Source: Hyparrhenia diplandra (lineage: Eukaryota > Streptophyta > Magnoliopsida > Poales > Poaceae). From it: DNA of 64,000 bases. Both the position numbers and the translations under genes were made by a program. Location: NCBI GenBank assembly GCA_015847255.1, contig JADLZK010010458.1, positions 186,001-250,000 of the forward strand. The letters run 5' to 3'. Below, one piece after another: positions 1 through 11,700 of this stretch (positions are counted from its first letter, which is position 1; the number at the start of each line of letters is the position of its first letter). The notes below the pieces were generated by a model. It was given only the letters and a program-made list of their open reading frames with translations, ran no database searches and was not told where the DNA came from.

Positions 1-562
1 CGGATTTCATTGAAAAAACACACCGGACATATGTTACCATAGTAACTATCCTATGTACAGAGTATATATGGAATAAGAGGTCCACCTTTGCACGGATTTC
101 ATTGACAAAACACACTGGTCCACCTTTGCACAGATTTCATTGACGGCACACACTTTTGATGGATGGGACAGGAGCCTACTCTAGGATGTAGGTAGCTCCA
201 CATTTTCACACACTTCAATTAACAGGGGCACTTTGATGGGACATGTGTCTCCTCTCCCCGACCAAAGACACAAGGTAGCGTGCATAATTTGTCAACCAAT
301 TGCTTGCCGCACTAGAAAAGTGAAAGATCCAACCCAGGTTGTTTGCCGTACTAGAAAAGTGAAAGATCCAATTCAGCGGTAGTGTTCATGTTTTGTCATC
401 GCGTGGATGACCCCATGTACCGCCATGTCCCTAAATAAGTGCCATCGTTGATATGCGTGCCAAGAGTTTAATTCGTTTTGTAAAAATACGTGCAAGATTT
501 GTGTCGCCAAAATAATTTTGTTGAGACACTAGATTCAAAAATCTTTTGGTGATACTAATTAT
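1..562. other. Intergenic, short direct repeats, no gene seen
   Basis: No coding region is supported. The stretch holds small degenerate direct repeats: the phrase gatttcattga followed by acaca recurs near 3, 94 and 134, and a unit of about 38 bases with the core actagaaaagtgaaagatcca occurs near 311 and again near 350. These look like local slippage or duplication products. Confidence 0.5.
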
Positions 563-564
563 TA

Positions 565-819
565 CTCCCTCCATATTAGAAAAGGAAGACGTTTTAGAAA
601 AAGTCCGGGTCAAACATTGGGAACATAAATCATGAATAACTTTTAAATCGTTTAGTTTAGAAACGTGAAAATCATATCAATAGATTTGTCTTGAAAAATG
701 CTTTCATAAAAGTATACGTATATAATTTAAATATTTTTATAGAAAAGAGAAGTTAAAGTTGTGCTTTGGAGACCGTGTCATTTGTCCTAACCGTCTTTGT
801 TTTTCAGGTATGGAGGAAG
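565..819. mobile_element. Stowaway-type MITE
   Basis: The element starts with ctccctccatatta and ends with the inverse, tatggaggaag, and is flanked by TA on both sides (563-564 and 820-821). TA target duplications with CTCCCTCC-type ends define Stowaway (Tc1/mariner-derived) MITEs in grasses. It is non-coding. Confidence 0.85.
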
Positions 820-2317
820 TATGTATTAGCGTTATGTTGTCTACAATGCATGTGATAGTCTATGTAAATGTTTCTTATTTTACAAACTAATAACTCAAAT
901 GATTATTAAATAGATTTGATTCCATGAAGGAATAAGCGGTTTCTATATATGGATATATGTGTATGCTCATATGCATATATAACAGTATGCACTGCACCTT
1001 GCATGTTGCCTTCCTTTGAGCTGCGATAGAAGCGCTACTCGTTAGCGCGTCCGCTAGCGCCATGTCTGCACCATTGGCAGGGCCGGTGCCTAACTCTGCT
1101 TCCTCTATTTGTCGCCTTGCAAAGTTTCATGTTTCCATGCTTCAAGCTATATCCACCGAAGCTATATTCACCGTCCCTACGCACCCTTCTGTCTATTTAT
1201 ATACTAGATAGCGCATGTCTAGGGCTGCATCACAGACTAGAAGCAGGCAGCAATAGGTAATTCAACCTTCCAAATTTGTCGAGATAGGTTCCTAGGTAGC
1301 AAAAAGCACTCACCCGATCCATGTGCGGTGATTGCTCCACCACGACCATCCATTGTCAAAACATCTATGATATTTTTAGCAACTTTACCTCACTTTGGTC
1401 TTGTTTTCGAGTCTTAGCATGTGTACCTAAAATTCTTATGTACATCGAATACTATAATTACGTTGCCCTCAGCGATAGTAAAAAGTAAATATGACTTCAT
1501 AATTATATTTGCTTTTGTTTTTAGGTCTAAAAGCTATATTGCCTATTGGAATGCCAGAGAGTCGATATTTATCTCATCGAATAAGTTTGCCGTTCATCTA
1601 GCGGGAACATGGAAAATGATGGAGTCAACAACAACATGGACAAGGGTAAGAGCGTGCGTCGACGACAAAGCATGGACAAGGGTAAGAGCGTTGTCGAGGA
1701 ACCAGCGCCGCCACTTCAACCTGACAGTTTCGATGGCAATGTCCCCCTGACGCCACATACATCCGATCCCAGTTCGTATGCCCTTGTCCCCGTAGCGAGA
1801 CTTCCAACAGATGGTTTATGTCCTCATGTCCCCATGCCCCAGGTGTTACTGCCCCAGGTATTACTTGATTTAATTAATTTTATTGGGATGAGACATGATA
1901 CTATTTGGTTATCATTTATCACCGTTCCCTAGGGCTACTCGCATCATGACACTATTGTTTGTGCACCGTGATCATTTGCGGTAAGGCCACTGACGTGCAT
2001 ATCTGAGTTCATGTGCTAGCTAATTCCGTAGTTCCACCTATATACACAAACATAGTCTGACACATCGAATTTGCGTTCCTTTGCTATAGGATCCAATTGA
2101 GGTTATCATATCACGCAGAGGCATGCTAAGGCAGTCCCAAATAGAAACAGGACAGGAAGGGCATGCCGGAGGTTCAGACTTTCACCAGTGCCCCTTTTAG
2201 GACAGAATATGAGGCACAAGAAAGTGTTTCCAAGCGAGCAATATGGTATTTTGTATCAAGGATGAATGTTATCATCAATGATATAACCTATCCTGGCCGC
2301 AAGGAGACTATAAGGAA
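820..2317. other. Degenerate repeat region upstream of retroelement ORF relics
   Basis: There is no complete gene. Around 1609-1932 a short open frame on the plus strand contains a 37-bp direct duplication (atggacaagggtaagagcg at 1635 and 1672), coding twice for MDKGKS. Together with the downstream fragments it is probably the internal region of the decayed retroelement that follows. Confidence 0.4.
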
Positions 2318-3743
2318 ATGAACCACTTCAAGGCTTTCTCCCAACTTGTTCAAGGCAGGTGTGATGAGCTACGTGTAGAGGCGGAGGGGCTATTGAAGTC
2401 TCATAAAAACCTTTTGGACCGCCTTGGCTCCATCTGTTCAAGCTATGGTGATATTCTTTCGTTAGCTACTCCTCTTATGTCCATTGGAGCAGAGGTACCT
2501 CCAGGAGTAGACCCACTCTTTCAGGCCGTTGCTCTTAACGTCGTTCGCACACTCTTTCTACGTTTTGGTCAGGCCGCTGCTCTTCAACCGTACTACCTCC
2601 ATAATTATGGCCTCGGATTCGACTCATGTCCAAGCACACAAAGAATCCCGATGTGTTTTTGACACTGGCTCCCACATCCGATTCTGTAGTGCACTCCGCC
2701 ATGGCCGCTGGCCTTTTGCCTTTAAAAGGGAAAGCCTGGCCCTTATCACTTCCCACTCACATAGCCCTCGCTTTTGAGCAAGTTTCTCACTCATTTCACC
2801 CTTACTACCAATATCCACCAAGCATGGCAGAAGACTTGGTTAGTACTTACTGCCTGAACACCGAGGGATTTCCCAAGGTTCTGTACACCACCCTGCAAAA
2901 GCTTGGAGTGAAAGAGCGCCCTATGTATCAGGGTCGTGAGTATGTAGAGCACGCGACAGCTGGCGATGCGAGGTCACCGTCTACATTGCAAAGAGTGAGG
3001 AGTTCCCAAAGGAGACGAAAGCCTGGAGTATGACTGCAACCGGGTTTCGCTTCACCGACACCTACCAGGTTGTTGGCCGCAAGGCCCCCGCAGGTGTTTG
3101 TGCGAAATCTATGAAGAGCCCATTGCCCGTACCCCCATGCGGTTCTTCCCACCTCAGGACAAGAATCACCTGGTATGGGAGGCGCGCATGGAGGCCTTGC
3201 AACGTCGGGAGGCGCAAGAAGAGGACCCCACTACGGCGCACCTAACGGCATACTTGCTCACTCTAGATGAGCAGTATGATCGACTGTCCTTGGAGATGAG
3301 CAAGTGTCTCCGCCGAGCCGAGGAGGCCGAGCTCTTCCGCAGATGCTCGAGGTGCGATTTCTTCAAGCACATCGCTACGGCGTCCGCAGAAAAGTCATGA
3401 GGCTGCTGCATCGGAGGACCTAAAGAAGGCCCAAGATCGTCATGTCCAGGAGTTGAAGGATGCCTATCTTGTCACAAGGTCCAATCGTCGAGCACTTGCA
3501 ATGGAAAGGCGGGAACTCTTGATCTCGGAGGGATCCCTCCCTGTCATTTTAGAAGAGAGGGAGTGCCCCATACTAGACGGAATCCCAGTTGCAGGCATGC
3601 AAAATATCCAAGCGGCAATCGTGGAAGTCCCACACGCGCCTCCCTCAACAAACGCTTTGCAGGTAATTTCGGAGACAGAGTCTGATCATGCAGAAGAAAC
3701 AAGACCACTCACTCAGCCATTGCCAAAGAATGGTGAAGCATAA
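2318..3743 (+). pseudogene. Retroelement-associated protein relic
   Basis: Several overlapping plus-strand open segments (about 2318-2662, 2626-3033, 3098-3400 and 3453-3743) read as one decayed protein in shifting frames. Recognisable stretches are RTPMRFFPPQDKNHLVWEAR and LTAYLLTLDEQYD followed by an acidic, helical, probably coiled-coil tail. I associate this pattern with repeat-borne hypothetical proteins common in grass genomes, but that is from general memory and not a search. No gag zinc knuckle, protease, RT or integrase motif is visible. Frame changes and stops show it is not a functional gene. It lies just upstream of an LTR-like block and was probably carried by the same element. 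Confidence 0.45.
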
Positions 3744-6185
3744 TCTAAGTGGACACATCACCCCCCTTATGGAACGAAGACCATTAAAAGTTACTCGGCG
3801 CATTGTTGGTATACCTTATAGCATAAAATATAGAGGTTTTTAAAACGAAAATAAGGGCTTAAAATGAATATTAACATAGTATAGGGGCTTGACTAACATG
3901 ATTCCACTAGTTTTGGTGATTTTATATTTTTTAGGGATTAAGTAAAATACCCAAGAGATTGCAAGCCCTACGACATAAAGGCGTATCCGTGGCGTAACCC
4001 AACGTGGAACCTACACTAGAACATTCGGAAGAGACCGAGAGAGCACCGGAAGGAAGGTGGGGCCCACTGGCGAGCCAGGCGGCGGCGGCTTTTTCAGCTG
4101 GCGGCGGCGCCCGGTGGGGCCCCCCCGTCGGCCTCCCATTCAAGGTCGGTTCACCACCGCCTATGAGGAGCAATCTAGTCCATCCATCAAGGTCGGTTTG
4201 ATCCAAGAGCCGCCGTGCATCCTCTCGGGCTATATAACAAAACCCCCGACCCCTGGATGAAACCCTAATTCATTCTCATTCATTCAAAGTCATCCTACTC
4301 CAAGTCAAGACCCTAAGCCCTAGTTCCACCATAACCGAGCAATAGCTATCTAGGCTAGTTCTAGAGGAAGTCAAGTATTGTCTTGAATTCACGATTGTCA
4401 AGAAGTAGCGGGAGCAAGAGCTTCTCATGGCTTCTCTCTTGTATTCACCATTGTAAGTATTTAGTTAGAATACAATTGCTATGACTTTATTCTATTTAAT
4501 GATTATATTCTTATTTATATGTTTCCATGCTTATTATGATTATATATTTAGTTTAGTATGTTTGTCTTTATATTCAAGCATGGAGTCGTATAGCGCTCAT
4601 ATAGATGGTCACTATGTGGGTGGTCGACAATGTGTAAACGTGGTGTTTATACAACGTTTGCCTGCGACATCACCCTATATTCTGGAAAGTGTGGTACATC
4701 GTGGATGTGATACTCCCATTGAGTCCTTTGGAGTCCACCCCTCGAATATAGGGCTAGTTGAACTTTGTTACTATGGTAGGTTGGTTTTGTTCCTAATCTT
4801 CCTTAGTAATATTCACCATGTGTAGATATAATGCTTTCATACGATGATGACTAGATGTATTGCACTAATTGTAGTATGCATTGACATGTAATTAGGAGTA
4901 ACTTAGGAATATTCCATCCTATTCTACCTATACCATGATATTTAGCCAGTTATGACACCAGCTAGTGGCACACTATTATCTTTGACTTGGAATGTTATTA
5001 TCATTATTATTATTTATCATTATTTATCTTTACCTTGTGACTTACCTAGTTTGAGTTTAGTATGATGCATATGGTTTACTCTACATTACACCCACTACAA
5101 GTGAATCAATATTAAATCATCAACCTACCCATAGCTTACCCCTCTCCTTTTCGGTAGAATATAAATACGATACTGGATAGACTCTCGGTGAAGTGCTACA
5201 ATTGGGTAATTCTATCCGTACGCTTGCGGATACCGAATTATATTATTATTGCAAGAGTTTCAAGTGTCATATAAAGAATATCCGTTCACGCATTTCTTTA
5301 GCGTTGTGAGCTAGGGTGACGGACTAGTTTCGTAGGCAATGCTAGAATGTGTGGTATAGCTTTTGTGCCTATCGTGGTGAGATTAACTCCACCATCGATA
5401 ATGTTACAAAGTCATAAACCATAACTAATTCCGTCTAACTTTATTAACTCTCCGTCGACTTTTTATTGGAATGTGAGATTAACTCCACATCCAAGCTAAC
5501 TCATTAGATAGATACCATTCATACATTTTACGGCGCCGTCCTAAATGTGGATCGCGTTAGAGATGTCAACACGCATGAGGATATGTATACGTATTGTATT
5601 GTTTACATTTTCCACCTGTTATGTAATCTCACGCAATGTAATGCTTTGGCTCTAGTGGAGTTATCTCCTTGAGTCCCCATCTTTAGTATTGCCTACTATG
5701 TATCCCAAGAAATGTAATGATTTCGCTCAAGTGGAGTTAGTGCTTGAGCCCCTGCTTTAGTAGTGCAATGTAGACATCCTTTAGTTTAAGGGGCTATTGA
5801 AACGTTTACTCTTTTCACCTACAATGTAATCCCACCCAATGTTGCGCCTTGAATCTAAATGTGCAGTTGCTTAAAGTCAAATCTATCGACACGATGTCCT
5901 TTGCATATTTCTAAATACTTCTATACCAAGCACATCACCCCTTGTAAGCCTTGGCAAAGAATGGCTAGTGCTATATTATAAGCATGCTTTCGGAGTTGCA
6001 AGGTAAGTTGTTCTACACAATACAAATACATGCTCATTCTTCTCGGACCTTACATGCACAATACAAATACACACAATCTATCCATGTGCTAGCAAGCATC
6101 TTTTCCGATAGTTGGTTCTTTTCTTTGTATGGACCCAGACTATCGCCGATGATAAAAAAAATAAAGTTTTTTCTAGAATTCTAGG
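3744..6185 (+). mobile_element. LTR-retrotransposon LTR-like block
   Basis: The block lacks coding potential but has the look of a plant Ty3/gypsy LTR. There is a TATA-like ctatataac near 4230, followed by a short transcribed-leader-like region (aaaccctaattcattctcattc) and long AT-rich U3/R/U5-like sequence. The phrase ccgtacgcttgcggata near 5216, seen in several gypsy LTR families, supports this. Repeats of the type gtggtgagattaactccac (5370 and 5471) and of gcaatgtaatg/tggagttat (5633-5760) occur inside. Exact LTR ends and a target duplication could not be identified, so this is a relic call. Confidence 0.5.
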
Positions 6186-8300
6186 GCGATTGCCCGTGTA
6201 TATTAACCATGGCGAACATACAAAGTATCCTTATTACGGCACCTGGTAGATGGGTAGACCATTCGACACAGTTCAAAGGCCTCACTAGACCACGGAAAAA
6301 AACACCGACCAAAAAATAGTGTTAACCCAAGATCACTAATAAAAACCAAAGTCCAAGTAATGTAAAACATATCGATCAACAAGATCGTAAGGGAGTGTTT
6401 GGGATCGCTCATTGCCGCCGGTTTTTCCAACTCCGCCTCGCCCGCACGACGCGTGTTGCGAACACCTTCAACTCCAAAAACTCGCTCTATAAAAAAAAAA
6501 GGAGGGGCTAGATATTTGTAGAGTTGTACAAGTGCCTAAAAACCTAGTGTTGCAATGAAACATGACAAACATGTCTCATGTATCATTATTTTTCTAGAAA
6601 ATTCCACTAATATGCATCACTATATTTTTTTGAGCAAATATGTGCCGTTGTCTTTAGCACTGGCATTTAATGTATACTTATCTCCATTAGTCATGCATGA
6701 TACTATCTTTAAAACCTTTATGCTTTGCCATCTTGGCCTCATACCCTAGTGACTAGTTTTGCTCTTGCTTCATCTCATACATTTCTGATGTGAACATCAC
6801 TACTTTTTGATATACATGATGCTTCCCAAATTTGTTAACAAAAACATGGGATGACCGACACGCGTGGATATGTTTGCCATTCTGTCCACACTCGTGCATC
6901 GAGCTGCTAGGAGAGGATGTAAAGGAGGACCGGTGAGCGCAGCAGGCCGACGGCGTTGTCGTGCATGAAGAGCGATAAACGTGACGGAGAAATTAAAGAC
7001 GACGCGCAGTGGTGGATCGGAAGGCGAGATACATGCCAATATCGAAAGAGGCAGTGGTGCATGTGCAACAAGCGCGGTCGAGCATGCAGTAATAGCGCCA
7101 TGACCAATCTGAACTCTAAAGAGCATCATGATGGTGCGGCTGTGTATCCGTAAGGTGTTGCAGACGTTGACCATTCATGCCAGGACGCACAATGACATGG
7201 TGGTTGATGAGACTCTCCGACGATGTGACCGGCGACAAAGGGATGTGGTCGGGCCGCTCTAGTGGTGGTGTGATTTCCACCACGGCTCACGCCGGCACTC
7301 AGCGAGTTCTTTGGCTCACGTCGATGGGCGCTCACTTCACGAACAAGATGGACAACTAGATGAGGAAAAGAAGTATTGTTTGGTTTGCTTGGGCCGTCAG
7401 ATGATAATCAGATGGCTGGAAGTGTCCGACTGCTTAAGTTATAATAGCTATATAGGGCCTATTTGGTTCCTTACCCATCCTAGCTAGGTTAGACTCGATC
7501 AACAAATGGAAGTTTGGTTCACGTGGCCGGCCTTTTAGCCAACTTTTGTTCACCACCTCCGCTTTGGTAAGGTGATGAGGGAGGAGTGTCTTCTCGAATC
7601 TTCTCCATGCTGGTGCTTGTGGATCTTCCTTCTCCCTTGCTCTGCTTTGGTCAAAATGTGTTCACGGTGGAATTAAGAACGTGCTCATGTTGTAAACTGT
7701 GGTTCATGGCGGAACGTCTTCTCCCAATGGTCATGGTGGAGGGGATAGGAGACGACGATGACACGAAGGTGGCTACTGTGTGCTCGAAGGTGTTGAGCAA
7801 TTGCTTCTATAGAGATAAACTTATTGATGTTCAAACGTGGTGATTCTATCCAACAAAGACAACAAATCAAACAAGAACTTGAATTAAGATAGACTCATGT
7901 TTGGTTGGCCCCCCAGGTTAGGCCGAGGCTGTCCATGCTTGGTTTGCTGGCCAGGCTCAGTGGGTTGGGTTTGGGGACGGATCACCACGGACCCACACCC
8001 GAGACCCGACAACACAACCTAAGATGACAGAAAATGCTGCATTCCGTCAGCCACCAGAACAGCGACGGTGACACGGCGTGTGGCCCTCGACAACAAGGAT
8101 GGCAACGGCGCGGCTCTCGGCGCGGGGATGGCGACGACGCGGTAGTCGGAGGAGAGATGACGGACACTCGGAGCAATTTTTTTTATTTTAATACTTCGGA
8201 GCAGAGATGGGGTGTGCTGGATCTCGAAGAGCTGGGCCACGATGGGCCTTCGATGGGCCTTTAGTTTGTGCAGCCCGTGTGTCAGTTTGGTAGACAAATC
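6186..8300. other. Intergenic repeats, no gene supported
   Basis: Only short open frames on both strands occur and none resembles a known family. The segment near 7455-7510 (gggcctatttggttcc) and again near 7900 has the TTTGGTT phrase typical of hAT/PIF-type MITE ends, but I could not pair the ends. The interval just before 8300 is the likely promoter side of the plus-strand gene that starts downstream. Confidence 0.4.
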
Positions 8301-8565
8301 GTTCGATCAGCAGTGGACGGTAAGTCGAGGAGCCCGGGTGCCCCTGCTCGTTTGTCGCTCTCCGTCTCCGACGACTGGTGGACCGCCGCCGCGGATCTGA
8401 ATCCGCACGGTTCCCTCCGTCCCCTGCTCGTGCGTTCTTTTTCGGCGCCCTCACGCTCTCTGACGACTGGTGGGCCGCCGCCGTCGCTGCCGCCGCCGCC
8501 GCCCTAAGCCAGGTGCTGAGGCGAGGCTTTAGTTGGTCTCTCCGCCGGCGACGAGTACCCACTAG
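8301..8565 (+). other. Probable 5' UTR exon of the ZCCHC8-like gene
   Basis: This GC-rich leader lies upstream of the coding exon and ends at a canonical splice donor (actag then gtacgt, donor at 8566). It contains an internal partial duplication: cccctgctcgt followed by gacgactggtgg and a ccgccgccg run occurs at 8341-8390 and again at 8421-8480. The initiator ATG lies in the next exon at 8750. No TATA box is obvious. Confidence 0.5.
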
Positions 8566-8749
8566 GTACGTCCACCCCTTCTCTTCCCTTCCCTTCCCTT
8601 CAATCTGAGCACAGAAACCCTAACCTAAAGCTATTAGCTATTTTACAGGCCTCCTAATTTCCAAGTTTTTGCAAAGATTATTGGGTGTACACCCATGCCC
8701 CTATACTGGATCCGCCCCTGGTGCATAGTGTAATTGCTCCGCAAAAAAG

Positions 8750-11700
8750 ATGGCATCAGACGAGTTCATCAGCCTTGAGCCTCCTTGCGAGGCTGATGCG
8801 AAAGATGAAGGGGAGACGTTCAGGTTAATGCTCCTGATGTGAATGGGGCGGAGCCTCTGGCATCTGAACTCGAGCCTGAAGGGGAAGCTGGTGTTGTGGG
8901 CAGTGATCCCAAGCCGTCTGCTGGGAATCTGGATCTTGAGGAGGGGCAAGTTGAAGATATGGACCTCGGGGATGATGACCTTGTGGTTGGAAAGGATCAG
9001 CCCCAGACCAGCGTTCTTGCAGCTGTACAGACTGTGATTGGTTTTGAGGTCAAGCTTGACAAGGGCGACGGGACTGAAAATGCACCAATTTATGAGTCAA
9101 GCAGCATCTCTGTTGAAGAAAGTCGTATCCTAAACAGCATCTCTGTTGAAGAAAGTCGTATCCTATTGAATGGAATTTTATGTATTTCTGCTATTATACT
9201 TCTGCAGCTGCAAGTGTCTGTGTTTTCTGAAGATTCCTTTGTTTCCATTCAATCCTGGGAACTGCACAGACTCTTGCTTATACTCCTGGGACCCTGAAAC
9301 ATGTTATTGCAGCTTGGAGGAAATTTATAGCTATTGTGTTATTCCTTGATATGGCATTTAGCCTCGAGAGGAGTTAAAAGAGCCCGTGTGGAATCAAAGG
9401 AGCCTTCTGTTCGTGTCATCTACAGTGACTTGACAAGGTTAGTTACAAGGCTAGCACATGACATTTTGTGGTAGCTGCTTTCATGCTCTAGAAAATATTT
9501 TTAAACCATTTGATTATGTTTTTAATAGTACTGAATAACTGATATTTTAATATCTAAGGGAAAGCAAAAGAAAGCTTATGCAACTGATGCAACAATGGTC
9601 TGAGTGGCAGGCCAGACGGCAGCACCATTTGAAGGTACTCTTCTCTATAATTATGTATGCTGCTGATGTATGTGCGTCCATTCTTTTTTATTTGTATGTC
9701 CTTGATCTTTGACAGTGCCATAGATGAGTTTAGCTGTTTCTACTGTGGGGGATATGGGGGAATAAAGGAACATAGCAAAACTTGTTCTAGTTCTTGCAAT
9801 TTTTGTTTCTTTGAAGCGATTCAGTATTATCCTTATAACCTATCAGAACAAGAAGATAATGCATTCGGATCGAATTATTATTTTGAAATGATTGAATTGA
9901 AGTTTCTTTTGTGATATTTATTTTCCTTCTGGAAATAACAGGAAGCTGTGGAAGGGACCTTAGAAAGTGGTGAAGAGACTTATTATCCAGCATTACATGT
10001 TGGTTCTGAGAAATCTGGTGCTGTGGTATGTATGTCATTATGCTGAAATTGACCTAGCAATGTCCAGAAAAAATAATATATGATTACTTTGAATATGTCC
10101 TTGGATATTCATTTTGTGTTGTCTTTTTTTCCTTTTATGCTCTGGCTTCAGATGGATGTTATTTGGACATTAGCATGATCTTCAACATACAACCTATCTT
10201 AATTATTTGTGATCTAAGAAACTAACGTACAGAGGTGGTCACACTTTTGACTTTTCAAGACTGCATGCATTTTAGTTTCTATTTTGTTCTGTTTTCTATA
10301 ACGAAAAACTTCCTTTTTAAAGAGTAAAATTTAAAAATCTGCAACTATTTTGACGATGTTGCAAGAAGCAACTTCTGCTGCCTGTTGCAGAAAACCTACA
10401 ACTTGCACTTTGTTGCAAATGACTGACTTTCTAACCATTGACCAACATGTTGGCCACTGTAGCATGTCTCTGCTGGTCTCATGTTTCAATCTGTCTAGTG
10501 AGAAAGTTGTAGTTTTCTGCACTGCATCAGATGTTACAAATATCTGTAGTATTCTGGAACGGGCTCCGGAAGTTGTAGTTTCTTGCAACATGTGTCAAAA
10601 TAGCTATATGTACTCTAAAAAAATCTAATTGATTGACGTGAGAGCTAAGAGCAACTCCAAGAGTCTCTCTAGACTTCAATCTCTGTTTCTCTATTTGGAG
10701 AGCCATCCCCTGAATATTCTCTTTATATATATCTCCTGTCTCCAATGGACTTTCTAAGTTTCGTTATCTATACTGCAATGGCTTGTCATAATTTTCCTTG
10801 TGAAAAATTGATGATATAACTACTATATATTGAATTTAGAGAATGATTTATCCTCTTCATTAGTGGAGAGCGAGAAGGCTGGTTTTGGAGAGCGGAAAGA
10901 GTGATTTTGTAGTCTCTATTGGAGCCTGGTTTTTTATTTTGTTTTCGATATTTTGTAAATTGTGATAAAGAGCCATGTAGAGAGTCACTTGGAGATGCTC
11001 TAATGTATTCTTACCTTCTACGTTTTCCATTTGCTTTGTTTTAACTTTTATGTTTCTTCTTTCCATTGCCAAGGTATTCTTCTTGGTAAGCTATCACTCT
11101 TGCCTTAGCTACCTGCTAAGGTGAGGATGTCCTTTATTGGCATCTGATAGTGGATCTAACTGTGCTAATTTGAAAATTGTTTTCCCATGTATAAACCTTA
11201 AGTTTGCAGTAGGGACTTGCATGTTTTTGGTCCTTGATCCGTCTTCTTTCTATTTATTTGGTGACATTAGCCTCTTCCTTTAGATACACTTTGATCCTTT
11301 GAGGACATGTTGGAAATATAAAATCAATCTTATCCCTTCCCAGAATGGCAGATATCTAACTATGTTCGTTTCAACAGAAAGAAACTTTGGAATCTGAATC
11401 CCGTGTTAGCTCCCACTTGCAGCCATATGCTTTTATTATTATTATTTTTCCTTTGAAACACGTTGTTTTAGTACACATATTCTAACATGGGCATAGTCTC
11501 CTGTCCTTTGTTACTGATATGTATCTAACATTTGATGTAATCTATGTATCTAACATTTGATGTAATCTATGTATCTAACACTTTGTTACTGATATGTATC
11601 TAACATTTTGTAATCTTTAGACAATTGGCTGCATGATCTATTTCTTCTTTTTGTGTGATACTTAACTGGAATATAGTTATTCACCTTGTTTTGTTTCTTC

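Noticed and set aside
2624..3152. Minus-strand frames near the retroelement relic
   Set aside because: They overlap the plus-strand relic that carries the recognisable peptide pieces.
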